From positions 124,001 through 188,000 of the forward strand of contig JAFAAN010000171.1 of the NCBI GenBank assembly GCA_023426545.1: a stretch of 64,000 nucleotides of DNA, given 5' to 3'. Under the pieces are notes generated by a model, which ran no database searches, was not told the DNA's origin, and worked only from the letters and a program-made list of their open reading frames with translations. This document shows positions 50,943-58,609 of the stretch, in pieces. The position numbers and the translations under genes were made by a program. The first letter of the stretch is position 1, and each line of letters begins with the position of its first letter. This stretch comes from Pseudomonadota bacterium (GTDB lineage Bacteria; Myxococcota; Myxococcia; Myxococcales; Myxococcaceae).

Positions 50943-51296
50943 ATGCACGCATTTGATGTCCTGGGTGATCCGGTACGCCGGCGCATCCTCGAGCTCCTGG
51001 CCGAGGGCGAGCGCCCCTCCGGCGAGGTGACCGAGGCCATCCAGGCCGAGTTCGGCATCAGCCAGCCGGCGGTCAGCCAGCACCTGAAGGTGCTGCGCGA
51101 CAGCGGCTTCGCGGACGTGCGTGCGGAGGGGAGCCGCCGAGTCTACCGCGTCGACCCCGCGCCGCTGCGGCAGGTCGACGCGTGGCTGGAGCGGTTCCGC
51201 GTGTTCTGGACCCCCCGCCTGGAGGCGCTGGCCACCGAGGTCGCGCGTGGCAAGCGGGCCCGGGCCAAGGCCGCCGACGAGGGCGGCGGCAAGTAG
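50943..51296 (+). CDS. ArsR family transcriptional repressor
   Basis: 117 residues. A winged helix-turn-helix covers residues 1-80: VLGDPVRRRILELLAEGERP, recognition helix ISQPAVSQHLKVLRDSGF, wing VRAEGSRRVYRVD. No Cys or His metal-sensing cluster is present, so it is probably a non-metal ArsR of the kind paired with SRPBCC genes. The C-terminal tail is basic. It should bind the dyad at 50243-50266 and repress its own operon (inference). Confidence 0.9.
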   Translation: MHAFDVLGDPVRRRILELLAEGERPSGEVTEAIQAEFGISQPAVSQHLKVLRDSGFADVRAEGSRRVYRVDPAPLRQVDAWLERFRVFWTPRLEALATEVARGKRARAKAADEGGGK

Positions 51297-51313
51297 CCTG
51301 GAGCGTGGGGTGG

Positions 51314-51350
51314 ACGGCGGCCCGCGCCGTCGGCTCCCGCTCCGGGGAGC
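51314..51350 (+). terminator. Tandem hairpins after arsR
   Basis: ACGGCG/CGCCGT (51314-51319, 51325-51330, 5-nt loop) is followed by GCTCCC/GGGAGC (51333-51338, 51345-51350, 6-nt loop). Both stems are perfect. They lie 18 bp after the arsR stop. Confidence 0.4.
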
Positions 51351-51514
51351 GATAGCGAACACTGCCCCCACCCACGAAGCCGCGGCGGCCCGGCTGAAGC
51401 CGCGTCACGGTGGCCTCGCGGGCGCCTGCGCGACGGAGGATTAGATTCAGGCTCCAGGGCGGGGGCTCCCGCCAACGCGGAGGGGGCTCCCTCTCCAGGA
51501 GCAGGAGGTCAGTG

Positions 51515-53320
51515 ATGGACGCAGCATCCAAGCCCGCGTCGTCGAAGGCGCTTCCCCCGGGTGGGGCCTTCCTCTTCGAGGAGGTGGGCACCGCCCGCAT
51601 CGTCACGCCGGAGACCTTCACGGAGGAGCAGCGCCTCTTCTTCAAGACGGCGCTCCAGTTCTCCCGTGAGCAGGTCCTGCCGCTGGCGGAGCGAATCGAG
51701 GCCAAGGACAGCGCGCTCCTGCGCGAGCTGCTGCGGCAGGCGGGCGAGCTGGGCCTGCTGAGCGTGGACATCCCGGAGGCCTACGGCGGCACGGGCCTGG
51801 ACAAGACGACGTCGCTGCTGCTCGCGGAGGCGATGAGCCTCAACGGCTCGTGGTCGGTGACGTTCGGCGCGCACACCGGCATCGGCACGCTGCCCATCGT
51901 CTGGTTCGGCAACGCGGCGCAGAAGGCGAAGTACCTGCCGAAGCTGGCCACCGGGGAATGGGTGGCGGCCTACGCGCTCACGGAGCAGGGGAGCGGGAGC
52001 GACGCGCTGGGCGCGAAGACGAAGGCGGTGCGCTCGCCGGACGGCACGCACTGGATTCTCAACGGCTCCAAGCTCTACATCACCAACGCGGCCTTCGCGG
52101 ACGTGTTCATCGTCTTCGCCAAGGTGGACGGCGACAAGTTCACCGGCTTCATCGTGGACAAGGACACGCCGGGCCTCACGGTGGGGCCGGAAGAGCACAA
52201 GATGGGCATCCGCGGCTCCTCCACCTGTCCGCTCTACTTCGAGGACGCGCGCGTCCCCCTGGAGAACCAGCTGGGCGAGGTGGGCAAGGGCCACAAGATT
52301 GCGTTCAACATCCTCAACTACGGCCGCCTGAAGCTGGGCGCGGGCGTGCTGGGGAGCATGAAGCTCCAGCTCCAGAACGCGCTGCGCTTCACGCAGGAGC
52401 GTAAGCAGTTCGGAACGCCCATCGTCCGCTTCGCGCTGTCGCGCGAGAAGCTGGCCCGCATGGCCGCGCTCGTCTACGCGGTGGAGAGCATGACGTACCG
52501 CACCGCCGGGCTCGTGGACGCGCGACTGGTGCAGAGCGACAGGGCCACGCCGGACCACGAGGCACACGTGCTGGCCGCGGTGGAGGAGTACGCCATCGAG
52601 TCCTCCATCATGAAGGTGCACGGCTCGGAGTCGCTCGGTCAGGTCGTGGATGACGCCGTGCAACTCCACGGCGGCGCGGGCTACATCGAGGAGTACCCGG
52701 TGGAGCGCTCGTACCGCGACGCGCGCATCAACCGCATCTTCGAGGGCACCAACGAAATCAACCGGATGCTGATTGCCGGGATGCTCCTCAAGCGCGCCGT
52801 GAAGGGGGACCTGCCGCTGTTCGCCCTGGCCGGCAACGTGGCGGAGGAGCTGTCTCGTGGCGAGCGCCCGCGGGCGCGCGTCCAGGACGCGCTGGCGCCG
52901 CAGGAGGTGGCCGCTGAGTCCGCCAAGCGGCTGGCGCTGCACGGCCTGCGGCTGGCGGCGGAGACCTTCGGCACGGAGCTGGAGGAGCACCAGGAGGTGC
53001 TCGCGGCCCTGGCCGACGTGGTGATGGACGCCTTCGCCCTGGACTCCATGGTGACGCGCACGCGTCAGTCCGCGGGCTCCGGGGCGCTGGACCCGGTGCG
53101 CGTGGCCATGACGCAGCTCTACGCGCTGGACGCCGTCCCCCGCGCCTACGACAGGACGCGCCGCGCGCTGTGCGCCACCCTGAAGGGGGACGCGCTCACC
53201 CGGGAGCTGGAGCGGCTGCGCACGCTGGACGCCTTCACCCCGTATGACCCGGCCACGCTGCGCGAGACGGTGGTGGGGGCGCTGGAGTCCACCGGCGGCT
53301 ATCCGCTGGGCCCGGTGTAG
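51515..53320 (+). CDS. Acyl-CoA dehydrogenase
   Basis: 601 residues from ATG 51515, with AGGAGG 6 nt upstream. The flavoenzyme core has YALTEQGSGSDALGAKTKAV (FAD/substrate site), IRGSSTCPLYFEDARVP, ERKQFGTPIVRFAL and QLHGGAGYIEEYPVERSYRD, then IFEGTNEINRM. The extra C-terminal domain of about 180 residues places it with the long, VLCAD/ACAD9-like enzymes, which form dimers. Catalyses the first step of fatty-acid beta-oxidation. It is monocistronic, ending convergently with a PilZ gene. Confidence 0.93.
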   Translation: MDAASKPASSKALPPGGAFLFEEVGTARIVTPETFTEEQRLFFKTALQFSREQVLPLAERIEAKDSALLRELLRQAGELGLLSVDIPEAYGGTGLDKTTSLLLAEAMSLNGSWSVTFGAHTGIGTLPIVWFGNAAQKAKYLPKLATGEWVAAYALTEQGSGSDALGAKTKAVRSPDGTHWILNGSKLYITNAAFADVFIVFAKVDGDKFTGFIVDKDTPGLTVGPEEHKMGIRGSSTCPLYFEDARVPLENQLGEVGKGHKIAFNILNYGRLKLGAGVLGSMKLQLQNALRFTQERKQFGTPIVRFALSREKLARMAALVYAVESMTYRTAGLVDARLVQSDRATPDHEAHVLAAVEEYAIESSIMKVHGSESLGQVVDDAVQLHGGAGYIEEYPVERSYRDARINRIFEGTNEINRMLIAGMLLKRAVKGDLPLFALAGNVAEELSRGERPRARVQDALAPQEVAAESAKRLALHGLRLAAETFGTELEEHQEVLAALADVVMDAFALDSMVTRTRQSAGSGALDPVRVAMTQLYALDAVPRAYDRTRRALCATLKGDALTRELERLRTLDAFTPYDPATLRETVVGALESTGGYPLGPV

Positions 53321-53344
53321 CCCCTGCCGGTGTTTCCGGGGGGC

Positions 53345-53369
53345 GCCGTCACGGCATCCGCGTGACGGC
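53345..53369. terminator. Bidirectional terminator hairpin
   Basis: GCCGTCACG (53345-53353) and CGTGACGGC (53361-53369) form a perfect 9-bp stem with a 7-nt loop. It lies 24 bp after the dehydrogenase stop and covers the stop codon of the convergent PilZ gene (53349-53351). Confidence 0.6.
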
Positions 53370-54056
53370 CTCCATCCCGAAGCTCACTCGGGCCTTCCAG
53401 GGAACGGGCGGGAGCGACACCAGGGCGAGCAGGCCCTCCAGCCGCTTCAGCATCTCCGGGCGGAGCCGGCCGAAGGTGGCGCCGAAGCCCGGCGTCACCG
53501 TCCCCGAGTCCTTCCGGGGCACCGACGAGGTCCACACCACCTCGCCGTGCAGCATCATGGGCCCTTCCGTGAGGTCCATCTCCAGCAGGAAGGGCGTGCC
53601 CACCTTCACCTGGCGGGGCAGGGTGGGGCCCTGGACCTCCAGGCCCACGCCGCCGCGCGAGATGTCCCGGACCAGGAAGCCCGGGGACAGCGGCGCCGCC
53701 TCTACCGCGCGCAGGTACAGGGGCAGCCGCGGGAAGCGGCGCATGCCGTCGTGCTCCTGGGCCGAGAAGATGCGCTGGAGGATGGCGTCCAGCGCGTTGC
53801 GGTCCTCGCTGACCCCATACCGCACGGTGAGTAGAAAACGCCGTGCGTCATGGGGCACGACCTGGACCACCTCGCCCAGCACCTCCACCGGCCGGGGCAT
53901 GCCGCCCGCATGCAACTCGAAGGTGAAGCGAGTCCCCAGGGGCAGGCTGCGGCGCGTCTCTAGCGTGACGCCCCCCAGCCCGACGCTGCGCGTGTACTCC
54001 CCCACCAAGGATTGCGGCGTCTTGTAGGCCACCTTCAGCCGAACGTTCGTCTTCAC
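53349..54056 (-). CDS. Double PilZ-type protein
   Basis: About 235 residues from GTG 54056. The first domain (residues 1-75; EYTRSVGLGGVTLETRRSLP) is of the myxobacterial PilZ variant known as TIGR02266. The second (about 105-210) has RFPRLPL and DISRGGVGLEV, close to a canonical PilZ c-di-GMP site. It may bind c-di-GMP through the second domain and act in motility or envelope control; the target is unknown. The frame is open to 54287 but has little coding bias upstream of 54056. Confidence 0.75.
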   Translation of the reverse strand: MKTNVRLKVAYKTPQSLVGEYTRSVGLGGVTLETRRSLPLGTRFTFELHAGGMPRPVEVLGEVVQVVPHDARRFLLTVRYGVSEDRNALDAILQRIFSAQEHDGMRRFPRLPLYLRAVEAAPLSPGFLVRDISRGGVGLEVQGPTLPRQVKVGTPFLLEMDLTEGPMMLHGEVVWTSSVPRKDSGTVTPGFGATFGRLRPEMLKRLEGLLALVSLPPVPWKARVSFGMEAVTRMP

Positions 54057-54214
54057 GCAACCGACACTTTGCGCCTGGGTCCGGCGGGAACTCAAGTTTA
54101 CCCCAGCGCAATAGGTAGGACGTCCGAGGGCGCCAACCACTGGACCTTCCAGGTGTGACGGCCTTTCCGGACGTCTGGTGCGGACAAACCGCTGTTTCAA
54201 CCTGTTGCGGTTTC

Positions 54215-54243
54215 TTGACCCCCCCAGATGGGGCGCGTATGTA
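54215..54243 (+). promoter_or_regulatory. mraZ (dcw) promoter
   Basis: TTGACC (54215-54220), a 17-bp spacer and TATGTA (54238-54243) form a good sigma70-type promoter about 78 bp before the mraZ start. Confidence 0.6.
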
Positions 54244-54254
54244 TGCCGCCCGGA

Positions 54255-54279
54255 AGTGGCAAGGAGTGGGAAGGAGTGG
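54255..54279 (+). promoter_or_regulatory. MraZ operator: three 10-bp-spaced repeats
   Basis: AGTGG occurs at 54255, 54265 and 54275, at exact 10-bp steps, with GCAAGG/GAAGG between. MraZ proteins bind such GTGG-type direct repeats downstream of their own promoter, so the cluster is probably autoregulated. Confidence 0.7.
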
Positions 54280-54320
54280 AGGTTCATCCCTCAGCGGGTT
54301 GAAAAGGTGGATCGTCCCGA

Positions 54321-54773
54321 GTGTTCCGAGGCGTCTATGAGCACCAGATCGACGCGAAGGGGCGGACGAGCCTCCCGGCGAAGCTCCGGGACACGCTGGT
54401 GGGCGCCTACGACGAGAGGCTCATCCTCACGACGGCGCTCGACCGGTGCCTCCATGCCTACCCGGTGCGGGAGTGGGAAGCGCTCGAGGCGTCGTTGGCC
54501 AAGCGCAACCCGATGGAGCCTGGGGTGAAGACGCTGATGCGCCTCTACGTGGCCAGCGCGCAGGAATGCCCGCTGGACAAGCTGGGCCGTCTGCTCATCC
54601 CGCCGACGCTCCGCTCGTATGCGGGGCTGGAGAAGGACGTGGTCTGGGCGGGGATGGTGAAGGTCATCGAGCTGTGGAGCCGCGAGGGATGGGCGAAGGC
54701 GCAGGAAGAGGCGCGCCAGGAAGCGACCTCCGCGGAAGTGATGAAGGTGCTCGCCGAGCTGCGGCTGGCGTGA
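54321..54773 (+). CDS. mraZ: Transcriptional regulator MraZ
   Basis: 150 residues from GTG 54321. Two AbrB-like swapped-hairpin repeats are visible: FRGVYEHQIDAKGRTSLPAK (DxxGR motif) and CPLDKLGRLLIPPTLRSYAG. MraZ forms a ring-shaped oligomer that binds repeats in its own promoter and controls the dcw cluster. It is the first gene of the cluster, as usual. The C-terminal part is longer and more helical than the minimal family. Confidence 0.93.
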   Translation: MFRGVYEHQIDAKGRTSLPAKLRDTLVGAYDERLILTTALDRCLHAYPVREWEALEASLAKRNPMEPGVKTLMRLYVASAQECPLDKLGRLLIPPTLRSYAGLEKDVVWAGMVKVIELWSREGWAKAQEEARQEATSAEVMKVLAELRLA

Positions 54774-54819
54774 CGGGAAAGTCGACAGGACCCCGAAGTA
54801 CCGGGAGGGTGGCAAGCGT

Positions 54820-55206
54820 ATGAACCAGGTTCTGGAGGTTCGGCCGGGAATCGCGGGCGCGGCGTTGGCCGCCGGACGCGTGGAGACGCTCATGCTCGAA
54901 GGCGAGCTGAGCGAGCAGGACCTGCTCGAGCTGTGCGAGGACCTGGGCCGCAAGCTGCAGCGCGGCCTGCGCCAGGTCGTGCTCGACTTCTCCGACGTGG
55001 GCCACCTGAACTATCGCGGCGTCAAGCCGCTGATGGCCCGCACGGACGTCTTCCGCCGCAGCGGGGGAGACGTGAAGCTGTCCGGGCTGTCGCCCTACCT
55101 GGCCGCCATCTTCCGCGCGGCCGGCGCGCACGACTGCTTCGAAATCTACCCGCACATGAACGATGCCCGGGCCGCCTTCGCGCTCGCGCGGGCACCCTTC
55201 GTCTGA
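54820..55206 (+). CDS. STAS domain protein inserted in the dcw cluster
   Basis: 128 residues. The STAS fold is indicated by VETLMLEGELSEQDLLELCE, then RQVVLDFSDVGHLNYRGVKP and VKLSGLSPYLAAIFRAAG. In classical anti-sigma antagonists a Ser is phosphorylated just after DFS; here the segment reads DVGHLNYRG, so a phosphorylatable Ser is missing. The protein probably acts by contact, perhaps as a scaffold. It sits between mraZ and rsmH, normally adjacent genes, and is separated from them by only 46 and 6 bp. Confidence 0.8.
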   Translation: MNQVLEVRPGIAGAALAAGRVETLMLEGELSEQDLLELCEDLGRKLQRGLRQVVLDFSDVGHLNYRGVKPLMARTDVFRRSGGDVKLSGLSPYLAAIFRAAGAHDCFEIYPHMNDARAAFALARAPFV

Positions 55207-55212
55207 CGGCCC

Positions 55213-56127
55213 GTGGAGGCTTTGGACTTCCAGCACCAGACCGTCCTCCTGCGGGAAGCAGTGGAGCTGCTCCGGCCGGCGGACGGGAAGGTCATCATCG
55301 ACGGGACGCTTGGGGGCGGCGGCCATTCGGCGGCGCTGCTCGCCCAGGGCGCGTCCGTGGTGGGCGTGGACCGCGATCCGGTGGCGCTCGCCGCGGCCAC
55401 CGCGCGCCTGGGCGCCAACCCGCGCTTCCAGGGCCGCGCCGGGAACTTCGCGGAGCTGCCCCGCGTCGCCGCGGACCTGTTGCCCGTGGATGGGGTCCTG
55501 GTGGACCTGGGCGTGTCGTCGCCCCAGCTGGACGTGGCCGAGCGCGGCTTCTCCTTCGCCAAGGACGGGCCGCTGGACATGCGCATGGGCCCGGACGGCC
55601 CGACGGCGGCGGAGCTGATCGCCTCCACCGACGAGCGCGAGCTGGTCCGCATCCTCAAGGACTACGGCGAGGAGCCCTTCGCGCGGCCCATCGCGCGTGA
55701 GCTGAAGCGGGCGCTGCCCACGCGCACGCTGGAGGCCGCCGAGGTGGTGAAGCGGGCGGTGCCGCGCAAGGCGTGGCCCACCCGCATCCACGTCGCCACC
55801 CGGACCTTCCAGGCGCTGCGCATGGCCGTCAACGGCGAGCTGGAGGCGCTGGACGCGCTGCTGGCGGCCATCCCCGGGCTGCTCAAGGTGGGCGGCCGCG
55901 CCGCCGTCATCGCCTTCCACTCCCTGGAGGACCGGAAGGTGAAGGAGGCGTTCCGCGCGCTGGCGGGGCGCTGCACCTGCCCGCCGGGGCTGCCGGTGTG
56001 CGCGTGCCGTGGGGTGGGGGATTTCGAGCTGGTGACGAAGAAGGCCGTGGCCGCCTCCGAGGCGGAGGTCGAGGCCAATCCCCGTTCTCGCAGTGCGCAC
56101 CTGCGCGTGGTGGAGAAAGTCCGATGA
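55213..56127 (+). CDS. rsmH: 16S rRNA (cytosine-N4) methyltransferase RsmH (MraW)
   Basis: 304 residues from GTG 55213. It begins HQTVLLREAVELLRPADGKV and has the SAM-binding motif IDGTLGGGGHSAALL. Further family blocks are VLVDLGVSSPQLDVAERGFS, DMRMGP and FHSLEDRKVKEAF. It methylates C1402 of 16S rRNA. It overlaps ftsL by 4 nt. Confidence 0.96.
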   Translation: MEALDFQHQTVLLREAVELLRPADGKVIIDGTLGGGGHSAALLAQGASVVGVDRDPVALAAATARLGANPRFQGRAGNFAELPRVAADLLPVDGVLVDLGVSSPQLDVAERGFSFAKDGPLDMRMGPDGPTAAELIASTDERELVRILKDYGEEPFARPIARELKRALPTRTLEAAEVVKRAVPRKAWPTRIHVATRTFQALRMAVNGELEALDALLAAIPGLLKVGGRAAVIAFHSLEDRKVKEAFRALAGRCTCPPGLPVCACRGVGDFELVTKKAVAASEAEVEANPRSRSAHLRVVEKVR

Positions 56128-56543
56128 ACAAGGTTCACTCCCGGGTCTCGGCGCTGCGTTCCTCGGTGACGGTGGCCGGCGTGCTGCTGCACCTGCTGCC
56201 GGCCGTGTGCCTCTTCGCCCTCTTCGTGGGGGTGGGCATCCTCCACGTCACCAGCCGGGTGCTGGTGGTGGACATGGGCTACCGCCTGTCGCGCGAGGAG
56301 GCGGAGAACCGCGTGCTGACGCGCGAGAACGACCGGCTGAAGCTGGAGCTGGCCACGCTCAAGGCGCCGGGCCGGCTGGAGCGCGTGGCGCGTGAGCAGC
56401 TGGGCATGGCCATGCCGCGCGGTGGCGCCGTGGTGTCGCTGTCGGCGGAGAAGCCGGCGCGTGCTGGCGGGGCGCGTGCCGAGGCGGTGGAGCCCGCGCA
56501 GGCGGGCGTCCGCGTGGCGGGCCGCGCCGGAGCGGGCCGGTGA
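56124..56543 (+). CDS. ftsL: FtsL-like division protein
   Basis: 139 residues. A short cytoplasmic N-terminus, one membrane helix (about residues 22-46, LLPAVCLFALFVGVGILHVT) and a periplasmic coiled coil (EEAENRVLTRENDRLKLELA) ending in RVAREQLGM give the FtsL/DivIC pattern. A Gly/Ala/Arg-rich tail of about 35 residues is added. Position between rsmH and ftsI is that of ftsL in other bacteria. It joins FtsB and FtsQ to activate septal synthesis. Confidence 0.85.
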   Translation: MNKVHSRVSALRSSVTVAGVLLHLLPAVCLFALFVGVGILHVTSRVLVVDMGYRLSREEAENRVLTRENDRLKLELATLKAPGRLERVAREQLGMAMPRGGAVVSLSAEKPARAGGARAEAVEPAQAGVRVAGRAGAGR

Positions 56544-58558
56544 GGGACTTCAAGGCGACGCGGGCTCCCGAGCCCAACGCGAAGTGGCTGAAGCTGCGGG
56601 TGCGGCTGCTGTTCGGGCTGTTCCTGATGCTGCTGGGCGTCGCCTTTGGCCGTGCGGTGCAACTCCAGGTCTTCGAGCAGGAACGGCTGCGCGGCCTGGC
56701 GCAGGACCAGTACGTCCGGCACATCGAGATTCCGGCGCGCCGCGGCGACATCTTCGACCGGCGCGGCACGCCGCTGGCGCAGAGCGTGGAGGTGGACTCC
56801 ATCTGGGTGGACCCCTCCATGCTTCCGGACGTGAAGGCCGCGTCCCGCGCGCTGGCCAAGGCGCTGAAGCTGGACGCGGAGGAGGTCCACGCGCGCCTGG
56901 CGCGGGCCCGGCGCTTCGCGTGGGTGAAGCGCCAGGCCAAGCCCGCCGAGGTCGCCGCGGTGAAGGCCCTGGAGCTGCCAGGCATGGGCTTCTCCAAGGA
57001 ACCCAAGCGCTTCTACCCGCAGCGTGAGCTGGGCGCGCACGTGGTGGGCACGGTGGGAATGGACGGCCGCGGCCTGGAGGGCCTGGAGCTGGCCTTCCAG
57101 GAGGAGCTGTCCGGGCAGAACTCGAGCACGTCCGGCTTCCGTGACGCCAAGGGCCGCAAGCTGCTGGTGCAGGGCGCGTTGGACCCGCTCCAGCGCCAGG
57201 GCGCCGCCGTCACCCTCACCCTGGACCGGCACCTCCAGTACGTCGCGGAGAAGGCGCTCAGCCGCGCGGTGGAGGACGCCCAGGCCGTGGCGGGCATGGC
57301 GGTGGTGTTGGACCCACGGACGGGCGAGCTGCTGGCCATCGCCAACCACCCGCGCTTCAACCCGAACACGCCGGAGTCCAGCTCACGGGCGGGCATGCGC
57401 AACCGCGCGGCCCTGGACACCTTCGAGCCCGGCTCCACGCTGAAGTCCTTCGTGGTGGCCGCGGCCCTGGAGGAGAAGGCCATCACCCCGGACAGCCTGT
57501 TCTTCTGCGAGAATGGCGCCTGGCGGGTGGGCCGCCACACGGTCAACGACACCCATTCCTACGGCTGGCTCACCCCTCAGGGCATCCTCCAGGTGTCCTC
57601 CAACATCTGCATGGCGAAGATTGCCCAGGCGCTGGGGCGCGAGAAGATGGTGGCCGGCTATCATGCCTTCGGCTTCGCCGAGCGCACCGGCCTGTCGCTC
57701 CCGGGCGAGGGGCGGGGCGTCATTCCGTTCCCGAAGGCGGAGATTTCGCTGGCCACCCAGTCCTTCGGCCAGGGCATGACGGCCACTGCGGTGCAGATTG
57801 CGGCCGCGTACGGCGCGCTGGCCAATGATGGCGTGCTCATGCGCCCCTACCTGGTGTCGAAGGTGGTGGACCCCGACGGCGTGGTGCTGTTGGAGAACCG
57901 CCCCACGGAGCTGCGCCGGGTGGTGTCCACGAAGGTCGCCCGGCAGGTCGTGGGCATGCTCGAAAGCGTGGTGGTCAAGGGAGGGACGGCCACCAGGGCC
58001 GCCATGGAGGACTACCGGGTGGCCGGGAAGACGGGCACCGCCCAGAAGGCGGACCCGGTGGCGCGGGGGTATTCGGACAAGCGGATTGCCTCCTTTGTCG
58101 GGGTGGTGCCGGCCGAGTCTCCGCGAGCAGTGATTCTTGTCGTAGTGGACGAACCGAAGACGGACGTATACGGGGGGCGCGTGGCTGCCCCTGCTTTCAA
58201 GGAGATTGCGACCGCCGCCATGGCCCATCTGGCGGTGCCCCCGTCCCGGACGGTGGCACCCGAGGTGGCCGTGGCCGCCGTGTCCCCCGCGTCTGCCGCG
58301 GCGAAGCCGGGGGCGAAGGCCTCCGGGGCCGCTCGGACGGCGCGCGAGGAGGCGGTGACGGAAACCCCTGAACCCGGCACGGTGCGTGTGCCGGACCTTC
58401 AGGGCGAAGTAGGACGTGAGGCCGTGGTGAAGCTGCTCGCCGCGGCGCTGGAGCCACAGGTATTGGGCAGTGGACGCGTGGTATCTCAAACCCCCGCCGC
58501 CGGTTCGCTGGTGGAGAAGGGGGCCCGGGTGACGCTGGAGCTCGCCGCGCGGCAATAA
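56540..58558 (+). CDS. ftsI: Penicillin-binding protein FtsI (PBP3) with C-terminal PASTA domain
   Basis: 672 residues from GTG 56540. One membrane helix (residues 16-40) is followed by the pedestal domain (RRGDIFDRRGTPLAQSVEVD) and the transpeptidase domain with all active-site motifs: STLK (catalytic Ser), SSN and KTGT. The C-terminal 55 residues (VPDLQGEVGREAVV ... VSQTPAAGSLVEKGARVTLE) are one PASTA domain, linked by an Ala-rich stretch. It cross-links septal peptidoglycan. PASTA domains are unusual in Gram-negative FtsI but occur in deltaproteobacteria-like lineages. Confidence 0.95.
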   Translation: MRDFKATRAPEPNAKWLKLRVRLLFGLFLMLLGVAFGRAVQLQVFEQERLRGLAQDQYVRHIEIPARRGDIFDRRGTPLAQSVEVDSIWVDPSMLPDVKAASRALAKALKLDAEEVHARLARARRFAWVKRQAKPAEVAAVKALELPGMGFSKEPKRFYPQRELGAHVVGTVGMDGRGLEGLELAFQEELSGQNSSTSGFRDAKGRKLLVQGALDPLQRQGAAVTLTLDRHLQYVAEKALSRAVEDAQAVAGMAVVLDPRTGELLAIANHPRFNPNTPESSSRAGMRNRAALDTFEPGSTLKSFVVAAALEEKAITPDSLFFCENGAWRVGRHTVNDTHSYGWLTPQGILQVSSNICMAKIAQALGREKMVAGYHAFGFAERTGLSLPGEGRGVIPFPKAEISLATQSFGQGMTATAVQIAAAYGALANDGVLMRPYLVSKVVDPDGVVLLENRPTELRRVVSTKVARQVVGMLESVVVKGGTATRAAMEDYRVAGKTGTAQKADPVARGYSDKRIASFVGVVPAESPRAVILVVVDEPKTDVYGGRVAAPAFKEIATAAMAHLAVPPSRTVAPEVAVAAVSPASAAAKPGAKASGAARTAREEAVTETPEPGTVRVPDLQGEVGREAVVKLLAAALEPQVLGSGRVVSQTPAAGSLVEKGARVTLELAARQ

Positions 58559-58609
58559 GGCCGCGTTCGCTCCAGGCCCCGCTCTTGCAATGCGTGTGAA
58601 GGGGAAGAG

